Positions 12,201-20,078 of a stretch of 64,000 bases of DNA are shown here, one piece after another (the stretch's first letter is position 1; every line of letters begins with the position of its first letter). The notes beneath the pieces are model-generated. The model saw only the letters and a program-made list of their open reading frames with translations, ran no database searches and was not told where the DNA came from. The stretch is from positions 2,168,001-2,232,000 of the forward strand of contig CAUEEP010000735.1 of NCBI GenBank assembly GCA_958450365.1. The letters run 5' to 3'. The position numbers were made by a program, and so were the translations under genes. Origin of the DNA: Mesorhabditis belari. Taxonomy: Eukaryota; Nematoda; Chromadorea; Rhabditida; Rhabditidae.

Positions 12201-14161
12201 AAGATTAAAATTGAAACTTTAAATGTATTGTAAGGTTGGATTGACGTCTAAAAAGTGTCTTTCTTTTTACCGTAATCTTGTCTTTATATTTTATTGAGTT
12301 ATCTGATTCTATAAGGGATAAAGGATCTAAAGATCTAGTCTAGAAGTCTAGAAGTCTAGAAGTCTAGAAGTCTAGAAGTCTAGAAGTCTAGAAGTCTAGA
12401 AGCTAAGCTAAAACTTCTGACTTCTAAAGCTCAGCTAAAACGTCTGACTTCTAAAGCTCAGCTAAAACGTCTGACTTCTAAAGCTAAGCTTAAACTTCTG
12501 ACTTCTAATCTGGCTATTGTCCTCAAGAATCATTTGACTGTATACTGTAGCTTTAACAGTATTTTAGAGTTAACAGTATTTCAGACTTAACAGTATTTTA
12601 GACTTTACAGACAATAGACTTTACAGTACTTTTTCCCAAAGATTGTCTAGAAAGAGTGTCATTAGTATCGTAGTCTTTCGTGTTCTAGGTGAAGATCACT
12701 CAGCCAGACGCTCATCATTAATCATTTCCTTTGATGGTCGTAGTACAATCTCTTCCGATTGCGCCACAGCTCCACTTGTCTCCGATTCAACGCGATGTCA
12801 CTCATCAAATACGAATCCAAACTCCGAACGATGTATTCATTTTTTGAGTGCCCTTTTTAAACCCTTTTGAAGTGTCTAGATTCTGTAAAACTTACAATCC
12901 TTATCACATAAAACTTTAGCTACTCACAGCACGTCTCCCGGTCTACTTCTATCAGTGCAAAATGTTTTATACAAATATAAAAGGGTGAGTTTAAAAGTAT
13001 TTACCTTCATCTTACCCATGGATTTTATTATGTCTAAAATTTTAGGGAAGTGTTGCCACTCCTGGCCCTCTTCGACCAGGATGGATCAAGAATTTGAATG
13101 AAAAGCGACGAGCATCGTGTCCAGAAAGTGTGCATAAAGATGTGAAACCATGGATGAATACAGTGGCGGTGGCGAGAAGGAATACAAGGAGAAAGGTCTT
13201 AAAGGTCTTAAAGGTCTTAAAAACAATCTAAAACTAACTGGTGAGCTGATCAAAGGCTGATCGAAAGCTAGCTAATCAAAGGCTGATTCAAAGGCTGATT
13301 CAAAGGCCGATCGAAAGCTGATCGAAAGCTGGTCAAAGGCCGATTCAAAGGCCGATCGAAAGCTGGACAAAGGCCGATCAAAGGCCGATCAAAGGCTGAT
13401 TCAAAGGCTGTGAAAGGTGAGAAAGGCCGCAAGGCGAAAGCTGATCGAAAGCTGATCGAAAGCTGATCAAAAGCTGATCAAAGGCCGATCAAAGGCTGAT
13501 CAAAGGCTGATCAAAGGCTGATGAAAGGCTGATTCAAAGGCTGATGAAAGGCTGATGAACGGCTGATCGAAAGCTGATCAAAGGCTGATCAAAGGCTGAT
13601 TCAAAGGCTGATTCAAAGGCTGATCAAAGGCTGATCAAAGGCTGATCGAAAGCTGATCAAAGGCTGATCAAAAGCTCGTCAAAGGCCAATCGAAAGCTTT
13701 CCAAAGGCTGATCGAAAGCTTATCAAAGGCTGATCAAAGGCTGATCGAAAGCTTATCAAAGGCTGATCAAAGGCTGATCGAAAGCTGATCAAAGGCTGAT
13801 TCAAAGGCTGATTCAAAGGCTGATTCAAAGGCTGATTCAAAGGCTGATTCAAAGGCTGATTCAAAGGCTGATGAAAGGCTGATGAAAGGCTGATGAAAGG
13901 CTGATGAAAGGCTGATCAAATGCTGATCAAAGGCTGATCAGGCTGATCGAAACCTATCTGATTTCGTAGCTAATCGAGCTAGCTTTCGATATTCATTCAA
14001 ACTTTCAGGCTTTCTGGATGTTGACTCTCAACCTGATCTTCTGGGCTCCTTACTGTATTCTCGGAATTGTCACAGCTGTCACCGTCTTCGAGAATTACAT
14101 TCATTTTCAATTTGTTTGCGCTTTATTAGTTTTCAATGCTGTCACAAATATCCTTTTGTAA
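3271..14161 (+). CDS. GnRH-receptor-like seven-helix GPCR, 15 exons
   Basis: Exons: 3271-3350, 4352-4421, 4652-4759, 5648-5725, 6678-6761, 7437-7567, 7607-7742, 9537-9608, 9656-9795, 9980-10058, 11127-11220, 12689-12832, 12920-12984, 13046-13195, 14009-14161. Phases match throughout, giving 527 aa. Helix 2 holds SLTIADLIILF. The helix-3 region holds WYGGDFMCRAYKF and ALDRLYIT, with DRL in place of DRY. Helix 5 holds YNIFHLASICVIPYLIELLC and helix 6 FWMLTLNLIFWAPYCILG. These resemble the GnRH/AKH receptor group (gnrr genes in Caenorhabditis), so a plasma-membrane neuropeptide receptor is inferred. Unusual points are a charged insert of about 70 residues between helices 4 and 5 (exons 7-8) and a long Ser-rich third cytoplasmic loop (exons 10-14). 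The stop follows helix 7 (FNAVTNILL) at once, with no NPxxY and no tail. Exons 12 and 13 are the least certain; family assignment is moderate. Confidence 0.72.
3425..3570. repeat. Small foldback repeat, GCGCACT family
   Basis: An imperfect palindrome whose arms contain AAACGCATCCTTTCTGGCGC and, inverted, GCTAGGAAGGGTGTTTTT. Related arms occur near 20,665, 27,665, 32,044-32,131, 46,985-47,185 and 58,438-58,575. It looks like a short non-autonomous foldback family that settles in introns and gene flanks. No coding capacity. Confidence 0.55.
3751..4271. mobile_element. 521-bp foldback MITE in GPCR intron 1
   Basis: The ends read TTGGGTTGGTGAATTGAAAA and, inverted, a match ending ...TCACCAACCCAA. 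Both ends are flanked by TA. Long internal arms also pair, for example AAAGAAACCCATTTTGGTGT against its inverse near 4,020-4,045. TA target duplication and TTGGGTTG ends point to mobilisation by a mariner-type transposase; there is no open frame of its own. Confidence 0.8.
4495..4640. repeat. GAAATT/GAAGCTC minisatellite in GPCR intron 2
   Basis: Six-base GAAATT-like units combine into an 18-bp pattern (AAATTGAAATTGAAGCTC). The array runs almost to the acceptor of exon 3 at 4,651. It reads open in every frame on both strands, giving Leu/Lys- or Asn/Leu-repeat pseudo-peptides. Confidence 0.85.
4845..5565. repeat. Copy 1 of a dispersed sequence, split by a MITE
   Basis: The flanks at 4,845-4,925 and 5,447-5,565 match 26,566-26,748 (copy 2) almost base for base. 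Copy 2 lacks the element inserted here, so it is the related empty site. See the entries for the elements at 4,926-5,446 and 26,749-27,271. Confidence 0.8.
4926..5446. mobile_element. 521-bp MITE with TTGGGTTGGGG ends, GPCR intron 3
   Basis: The termini read TTGGGTTGGGGACTATGACT and, inverted, a version containing GGCGCCGAGTCATTCTCCCC. TA lies immediately outside each end (4,924-4,925 and 5,447-5,448). The related empty site at about 26,650 holds a single TA, which confirms target duplication. The inside shows no transposase. It is a mariner-type non-autonomous element, unrelated in its interior to the 3,751 element despite equal length. Confidence 0.88.
5870..6470. repeat. Ten-base AATTGATTGG-type array, GPCR intron 4
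   Basis: About 600 bp of AATTGATTGG/AATTGATTGA units. Near the right end the strand character switches to TTTCCAATTGATTAAAATTG variants. It fills most of the intron between exons 4 and 5. Confidence 0.9.
7010..7305. repeat. 16-bp GATCAGCCAAGCCTTG array, GPCR intron 5
   Basis: About 18 copies of a 16-bp unit; later copies carry CTTT or CATG in place of CCTTG. Because 16 is not a multiple of 3, every frame cycles through the same peptide of about 16 residues and stays open. These frames are not genes. Confidence 0.9.
7763..7835. repeat. Short CTACAGTACTACAGTACTTG array
   Basis: Tandem palindromic TACAGTA units just downstream of exon 7 of the GPCR gene. Similar TACAGTA strings occur elsewhere (for example 11,900-11,945 and 12,540-12,640). 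Confidence 0.6.
8263..8855. mobile_element. Foldback element in GPCR intron 7
   Basis: The arms at about 8,263-8,395 and 8,720-8,855 are inverted copies, sharing AGAGTTCTTCGGGAAAAGTT (right arm) and its complement (left arm). The middle carries tandem variants of GGTGACGGTTGG-type motif (8,535-8,670). No transposase was seen. Confidence 0.65.
8465..8530 (-). ncRNA. tRNA-like (SINE-head-like) sequence
   Basis: On the minus strand an A-box TGGCCTAATGG (8,513-8,523) is followed 45 nt later by a B-box-like CTGGTTTGGGAC (8,467-8,478). The A-box matches arginine-tRNA-type genes. The stems are poor, so it is more likely a tRNA-derived SINE fragment or pseudogene than a working tRNA. Confidence 0.35.
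9060..9340. repeat. CCCTAGACAA array, GPCR intron 7
   Basis: A composite repeat in which CCCTAGACAACCCTAGACAA alternates with CCTTCAAT. It lies between exons 7 and 8. Confidence 0.85.
10085..10560. repeat. Paired TAGAAAAGTACGCTAAA motifs in GPCR intron 10
   Basis: A block containing AAAATAGAAAAGTACGCTAA and AAAACGGCACTTTA occurs at about 10,120-10,175 and again at 10,495-10,550, both times on the plus strand. Between them is AT-rich sequence with no gene signal. It may be two ends or two copies of a short element. Confidence 0.5.
10560..11005. repeat. 18-bp CTCTAGCGGATCTC-type array, GPCR intron 10
   Basis: Units of 18 bp alternate GTAAACTCTAGCGGATCT and AGAGGATCTCGA forms. Since 18 is a multiple of 3, one frame gives a regular Ser/Gly/Asn/Val-rich hexapeptide pattern (SSGSRVNS). 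It sits in an intron and has no start or splice context, so I do not call it coding. Confidence 0.88.
11310..11715. repeat. 11-bp AAGGTTTTGAA array, GPCR intron 11
   Basis: Roughly 36 units of AAGGTTTTGAA with AAGATTTTGAA and AACATTTTGAA variants. All frames are open on the minus strand (Phe/Gln/Asn/Lys/Ser repeats). Confidence 0.9.
11783..12136. repeat. Direct duplications that copy the GPCR exon-12 splice site
   Basis: Bases 11,783-11,897 and 12,018-12,136 are near-identical (they share AGAAAATGAAGAATTCGATG). Separately, 11,926-12,013 repeats 12,604-12,705, which includes the acceptor and first bases of exon 12. The 12,000 copy (TAG followed by GTGAAGATCTCTCAGCC) is therefore a decoy acceptor that leads out of frame into non-coding sequence. 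Confidence 0.75.
12330..12510. repeat. TCTAGAAG array followed by GACTTCTAAAGCT repeats
   Basis: About eight 8-bp TCTAGAAG units, then four copies of a longer unit built on TCTGACTTCTAAAGCTCAGC. Located in GPCR intron 11. Confidence 0.8.
13196..13965. repeat. AAAGGCTGATC array, GPCR intron 14
   Basis: About 770 bp of 11-12-bp units (AAAGGCTGATC, AAAGGCTGATT, AAAGCTGATCG). It starts directly at the donor of exon 14 (AGGTCTTAAAGGTCTTAAAG) and ends about 45 bp before the acceptor of exon 15, so it makes up nearly the whole intron. Confidence 0.9.
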
Positions 14162-14389
14162 ATATAAATGTAAATACGAATCAAAAAAACTTCCATTTAG
14201 TTAGTTCAAAGTGGTCTTTCGATGTTGTGATATTCAAATTTCAAGTTTTTACGTAAATTTTAAACAAATCAAATCCTTTTCGATCTCTAAATTGTTTGTG
14301 ATCTCGGGTTTGATAAAATCGAGTAGAGAATTTAGGCAAAAACATGGTTTATTTAGCAAAAACATGGTTTATTTTGAATCTTTTCACTC

Positions 14390-14640
14390 ATTATTGTTGA
14401 ATAAATAGTATTTTCGTATTGATAACGCTAAAATATTATCAACAGGCGGCTGTCCTGGCGTTGAAAGTGCAGAGTCGAAGGCTTGGGCTTTGTCGTCGAG
14501 TTCCGTTCCTTGGTCCGTTGTCCATATGGCATCCTGATGTCCCGAGATTGGATCTTGGCCTTTGCTTGATCCCTCGATGCCGGAAGAGAGCAGGGAGGCT
14601 TCCGGTATAGCCGTCGTTTTTCAGCGTTATTGCTTTTCAG
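14390..14640. other. GC-rich open patch, unassigned
   Basis: A stretch markedly richer in G and C than its surroundings. It is open on the plus strand (14,419-14,610) and also in one minus-strand frame from about 14,625 to 14,390. The minus frame has a normal protein-like composition (contains GIEGSSKGQDPISGHQ). I recognise no family. It may be a fragment of an exon or of a retroelement next to the mariner relic. Confidence 0.35.
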
Positions 14641-14699
14641 CGTTATTGCTTTTCTGCTTCGTTAGAAAGCTCGTTTCCGTGCGGTCATTTTGGTATATA

Positions 14700-15140
14700 A
14701 CTTCCCTTGTTTCAGACAATGAATCTCTCCAAGGAAGAAATTCGTTTGCTGCTCTTCGTGTCAATGAGCAATGTCGATGAGCTGCTGCTCTTGTTGTCAA
14801 TGAGCAATGTCGATGAGCTGCTGCTCTTCGTGTCAATGAGCAATGTCGATGAGCTGCTACTCTTGTTGTCTTCAATTGTTTCCAAAACTGCGTGACGATC
14901 AACTTCTCGTGGGCGTCCTAACCTCGGAACCGTACTCGGAACATCGGCCAAACTTTCCTCTTCTTCGGAAACTTTGTGAACCAATTTCGGGCTGTACAAT
15001 CCGTAACAATGCCTTCTCCAAACGCCTCACAAACTTTTCGTGCAGCCTCCAAAGCATTCAAATTCAATTTCCATTGACAACAAGAGCAGCAGACGAACTT
15101 CTTCCTTGGGGGGAAAGTCTCTATCTGATCAAAAATCACC
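14700..15140 (-). pseudogene. mariner transposase relic (N-terminal part)
   Basis: Two minus-strand frames hold pieces of a mariner transposase DNA-binding domain. The first has EAARKVCEAFGEGIVT followed by TARNWFTKF (first helix-turn-helix). A second frame has GRPREVDRHAVLETIEDN (linker and start of the second HTH). A frame change lies between them near 14,960. The second HTH region is replaced by a 33-bp unit repeated about three times (14,744-14,870). The DD34D catalytic part was not found nearby, so this is a dead fragment. Confidence 0.75.
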
Positions 15141-15519
15141 GTTGCATCATTGTTTGCAACTCCAGGAAAGTGCTTAAAAACTTATGATAAACTGCTAGGT
15201 GTTAGAAAGAAGAGTTTTCATTTTGACCTACATTTTATGTGTAAAAATGTAAGACAAACTCAATTTTCTATCCATTAAGCTAAGATTCTTAGCTGGAAGC
15301 TAAGAATTGAGTGCGTCAGGAAGGGTGTGTTTAGATTAAAACCGATCGCTAACATTTCGAATAAAGCTGCAATGAGACTTTAATAAGGAATTAAAGTTTT
15401 TAGACAAAGTTTTTCGACAAAAAAACCCAAGTCCAAGTGGATTTTCTCATTTCTGGCTTTGTTTTAAAAAGCTTTTGATCTTTTTAGATTACTCATGCAG
15501 TTGTTAAACTGCTATTCTA

Positions 15520-15700
15520 TTACATTCCATTGCATTCTATTACATTCCATTGCATTCTATTACATTCCATTGCATTCCATTGCATTCCATTGCATTCCAT
15601 TGCATTCTATTGCATTCCATTGCATTCCATTGCATTCCATTGCATTCCATTGCATTCCATTGCATTCCATTGCATTCCATTGCATTCCATTACAAATACC
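15520..15700. repeat. Ten-base CATTGCATTC array
   Basis: About 18 units of CATTGCATTC with some CATTACATTC, intergenic between the GPCR and the next gene. The surrounding stretch 15,190-16,020 shows no gene. Confidence 0.9.
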
Positions 15701-16084
15701 ATTCCATTATAGCTTTATTTCCGATAATCAAAACTTTGCAAGCATACAAGCAAACAAATCAAATGCGAATGTTCGAAATGTAGACAAATTAAGATAAAGT
15801 TTATGATTTGTTTTGTGGAGAAAAGTGATGGTATTTGTTTACTTATCGAATACTAAAGTAGGGCTACAGTAAGCTATAGAAAATGAATCGTTCAAAAATG
15901 TACAGAAAAATGTTTATCAAAAAGATTGGAAAGATTGCCTAAGCGAACGTTTCAAATAGGGATTCACTGAGCTGCATAAACGCTCAACATTTGGCATTTG
16001 TTTCAAGTCCAATCCGTTCTCAAGGTGTTGAGTACTCCACGTACTCATGAGATGTTGAGTACTCAGGAGATGTTGAGTACTCAA

Positions 16085-16725
16085 CGAAATCTAACATAAT
16101 CCAATGAAATTCTAGCTCAAGCCAAGGCCAAGCTAAAGCCATTGACTTTGACTTTGGCTTGGGCTTTGACTTTTTGCCAATCCTGGCTAGGATACCAATC
16201 CTGGCTAGGATGCCAATCCTGGCTAGGATGCCAATTCTGCCAATCTATCACTGTCTTTGTTTGATCATGATGCGATTACCTGGAGATAAAGTGCTCAGCT
16301 AGATCCCAGAGCTAGCTTCTAGATCCTGTAGGTTCAATGCTGTCCAGACCAGGCTTCTAGGTCCTGTAAGCATCATTGGAGCCAAGTCTGGGCATCATTC
16401 TGTAGGTCCAATGATGCCCAGACTTGGAGTCTAGGTCCTATAGGTCCAATGATGTCCAGACTTGGCTTCTAGGTCCTGTAGGCATCATTGGAGCCAGGTC
16501 TGGGCATCAGTGAACCTACAGGACCTAGAAGCCAAGTCTGAGCATCATTCTGTAGGTCAAATGATGTCCAGACTTGGAGTCTAGATCCTATAGGTCCAAT
16601 GATGTCCAGACTTGGCTTCTAGGTCCTTGTAGGTTCAATGATCGAATGTCCAATGATACCCAGACCTGGTCTGTAGGTTCAATGCTCGATTAGAACCTGC
16701 AGATCCAATGAGCAATGGGTTCACC
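16085..16725. repeat. Degenerate repeats built on CCAGACTTGGCTTCTAGGTC
   Basis: Several imperfect units in both orientations share AGGTCCAATGATG and CCAGACTTGG, preceded by three copies of CCAATCCTGGCTAGGATG (16,190-16,245). No reading frame persists through the block. Confidence 0.65.
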
Positions 16726-16964
16726 GATCGATTTGAAATAATTGAACCCAAAACGAGTGAGTTGACCTTACCATGGGTTATTCACGACTAGTTTTAACAC
16801 AAGACTCCTATGTACAAGTGTTAGCTAGCTAAAAAGTCTGCAATGCCTTCGTAGCTTCTCAAAAAACATTGCCATTTCTCATTCTCAGTCTCATCTTATC
16901 TCATATTCTCGTAATTCGAGGCTTGCTAAGTAAAGAATTTGAGTAAAATGTTTGAAATGGATTT

Positions 16965-17335
16965 TTGTGGCAACAAAAATTGTGAATATGTTTTCATTTT
17001 CGATATAAATCTCTCGTTTCCTTCTTTTCTTTCTTTTCCATTCAACTGGTTTCCTCAAAAACTCTTTTCTCTTATGATAAAGGATTATAAAAACCGCTGA
17101 CGCTCGTGAAACCGCTGCCGCTTCACAGTGGAGGGTGGCAGAATGGTGGCAGAATGGTTCGCTGCTTGTAACCGGATTAAATGCATTTGTCTGGCAACAA
17201 AAATTGTGAATATGTTTTCATTTTCGATATAAATCTCTCATTTCTCGTAAATCTTTCTTTTCTTTCTTTTCTTTCTTTTCCATTCAACTGGTTTCCTCAA
17301 AAACTCTTTTCTCTTATGATAAAAGATTATTTTTT
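16965..17335. repeat. Direct duplication, about 110-bp arms
   Basis: Bases about 16,968-17,080 and 17,190-17,330 share GGCAACAAAAATTGTGAATA, followed by a TTTCTTTC stretch of differing length. Spacing is about 223 bp. The remaining sequence to 17,785 has no feature I can support. Confidence 0.7.
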
Positions 17336-17784
17336 CAACAAACAAATGTCTAAAATTAGTCGAATTTTGGAAAGATAAGCTTTACGAGTTTAAAAAACGA
17401 TCAAAGGCGAAGGTTTTTGTTTGTTTTTTTTTTGTCAAAACTAAAATTTGATTTCTGTAAGTTTTTATTAAAGAAAAGTAGGAATGCAAAAAATGTAATG
17501 GCCTTCAAAAGGTCTCTTTAAGAAAAAAGATAAGAAAGATTACTTAAGAATACTTTGAAAGGGTGAAAAAGTAACGAAATTGCCATTGCTCATTTTCAGG
17601 CTTATGAATTTCACTGATAGCTATAGCCAGCAATTGACTGTCTTCTGATAAATGAAGTCTTGTGACTGTAGCATTAGTTTGAATGGTTATAGGTTACATT
17701 TAAAAGGAAGCTTTGGTTGTTAGAGTGGGTAGAGCAAGCTTTTCCGAGACTTTAAGACTAAAGTATCCGAAAGCTTGATCTTCT

Positions 17785-18475
17785 ATCTACTCTAACGATC
17801 CTGGCTTAGCTACTCTAAAGACCTTGACTTAGCTACTCTAAAGACCCTGACCTAGCTACTCTAAAGACCCTGACCTAGCTACTCTAAAGACCCTGAGTTA
17901 GCTACTCTAAAGACCCTGACTTAGCTACTCTAAAGACCTTGACTTAGCTATTCTAAAGACCCTGACTTAGCTATTCTAAAGACCCTGACTTAGCTACTCT
18001 AAAGACCCTGACTTAGCTACTCTAAAGACCCTGACCTAGCTACTCTAAAGACCTTGACTTAGCTACTCTAAAGACCCTGACCTAGCTACTCTAAAGACCC
18101 TGACTTAGCTACTCTAAAGACCCTGACTTAGCTACTCTAAAGACCCTGACCTAGCTACTCTAAAGACCTTGACTTAGCTACTCTAAAGACCCTGACCTAG
18201 CTACTCTAAAGACCCTGACTTAGCTACTCTAAAGACCTTGACTTAGCTACTCTAAAGACCCTGACCTAGCTACTCTAAAGACCCTGACTTAGCTACTCTA
18301 AAGACCTTGACTTAGCTACTCTAAAGACCCTGACTTAGCTATTCTAAAGACCCTGACTTAGCTACTCTAAAGACCCTGACCTAGCTACTCTAAAGACCCT
18401 GACCTAGCTACTCTAAAGACCCTGACTTAGCTACTCTAAAGACCCTGACTTAGCTACTCTAACGATCCTGATCGA
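17785..18475. repeat. 23-bp array, intergenic
   Basis: About 29 units of a 23-bp repeat whose core is TAGCTACTCTAAAGACCCTG. Variants at three sites (CCCTGACT, CCTTGACT, CCCTGACC) alternate and suggest higher-order copying. Confidence 0.92.
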
Positions 18476-18814
18476 TCATGAGAAAGCGATATCTAAGAGC
18501 GATATCGATCAAATCAGTCTTGATTTTTGAGTCAAATTGCAAGATCTCTCTAGTTCTTGCAAGATCTCTCAAGTTCTTGCAAGATTTTGACCATCAAAAA
18601 GTCAGGACCAGAATTCAAATCCATCTTCAAATCGCTTTCTTTACAATATTCAGCTTGATGTTTGTGTTAACTGAATTTCGAAGTTTTGTTAACAGTTTTG
18701 CTAACATATTAAGCATAAAACCCCCAAAAAAGCTGAAGAATCGCACAATAAAATCTATTGTCAGATGTGAAACAGTTAAAAGGTTGTCAGACATGAATAA
18801 AGTTTTCACGTTCT

Positions 18815-19910
18815 CAAAAATGGGGCCTAATCAACTCGGATGCCGTGTCGCCTTATTTGAAGGAGATTAAAAAATCCAGTTAAGCTTAATTTGATAACAT
18901 TTGAAAGCCTAAAATCTCCTCTTTACAATGATATAAAAAGTTAACTATAATATAATCTCTGGAAAAGTTATAGGCCTTTAAAGGGTGACAACCCGTTCAA
19001 AATACTGAAAACTACGCACTTGAACGAGTCGTCACACTTTGAAGGCCTATAACTTTGTCCAGAGATTATATTTTTATTAACTTTTTATATCATTGTACAG
19101 AGGACATTTCAGGCTTTCAAATGACATCAAATACAGTTGGATTGGATAATCCAGTCCAGGGAAATCAAAGCCAACTCTGAGCAAATGAGGCCTATTCAAT
19201 TCGGGTGTCGTATCGCCTGTTTGTATGGGACTGAAAAATCAAATCAAGCTTTATTTGGTATCATTTAAAACCCTGAAATGTCCGCTGTACAATGATGTAA
19301 GAAGTTAGCAAAAATATTAGCTCTAGCCAAAGTTATAAGTCTTCAAAGTGTTGTACAAACTTGTTCAAAATACTGGAAACTATGCACTTGAAAAAGTCGT
19401 CACACTTTGAAAGCCTATAACTTTGTCCAGAGATTATATTATAGTTAACTTTTTATATCATTGTACAGAGAGACATTTCAGGGTTTTAAATGATACCAAA
19501 TAAAGCTTGATTCGAATTTTCAGTCCTACACAAACAGACACCCGAGTCGGATAGACCACATTTGCTCAGAGTTGGCTCTGATTTCATGGATTCGATTATT
19601 CAATCAAGCTCTATTTGGTATCATCTAAAAGCCTAAAATCTCCTCTTTACAATGATATAAAAAGGTAGCGAAAATATAAACTCTGGACAAAGTTATAGGC
19701 CTTCAAAGTGTGACGATCCGTTGAAAATACCGGGAAACTACGAGTTGGCTCTGATTTTCTTGGACTCGCTTATCGAATCAAGTTTTATTTGGTATCATTT
19801 AAAACCCTGAAATGTCCGCTGTACAATGATGTAAGAAGTTAGCAAAAATATTAGCTCTGGACAAAGTTATAGGCTTTCAAAGGGTGACGATTCGTGAAAA
19901 ATCCGGTATT
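18815..19910. mobile_element. Cluster of nested foldback elements
   Basis: At least four arms share AAAGTTATAGGCCTTCAAAG and TTTACAATGATATAAAAAGT in alternating orientation. The outer arms share GGTATCATTTAAAACCCTGA. Inverted pairs are 18,895-18,990 with 19,040-19,120, and 19,190-19,340 with 19,400-19,530. This looks like one foldback family inserted into or copied beside itself. No protein was seen. Confidence 0.6.
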
Positions 19911-20078
19911 TTTTTAAAAACTCGGTCTAAAACGTCCAAAAATTTTGCCTAAAACGTACGATTTCTTGTAAATCGAGAAGTTTAAAATAAAGGGGAGGCA
20001 TTTTGTGTGAATCTTGGATAAAATAAGCATAGAAGGCAAATATTTGATGCGAAAAGAAAAATTTAGGCTAAATTTTCA

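Noticed and set aside
14419..14610. Last exon of the GnRH-receptor-like gene
   Set aside because: A donor at about 14,157 (GTAAAT) would join out of frame with the acceptor at about 14,444 and hit an early stop; the reading to TAA at 14,159-14,161 is simpler.
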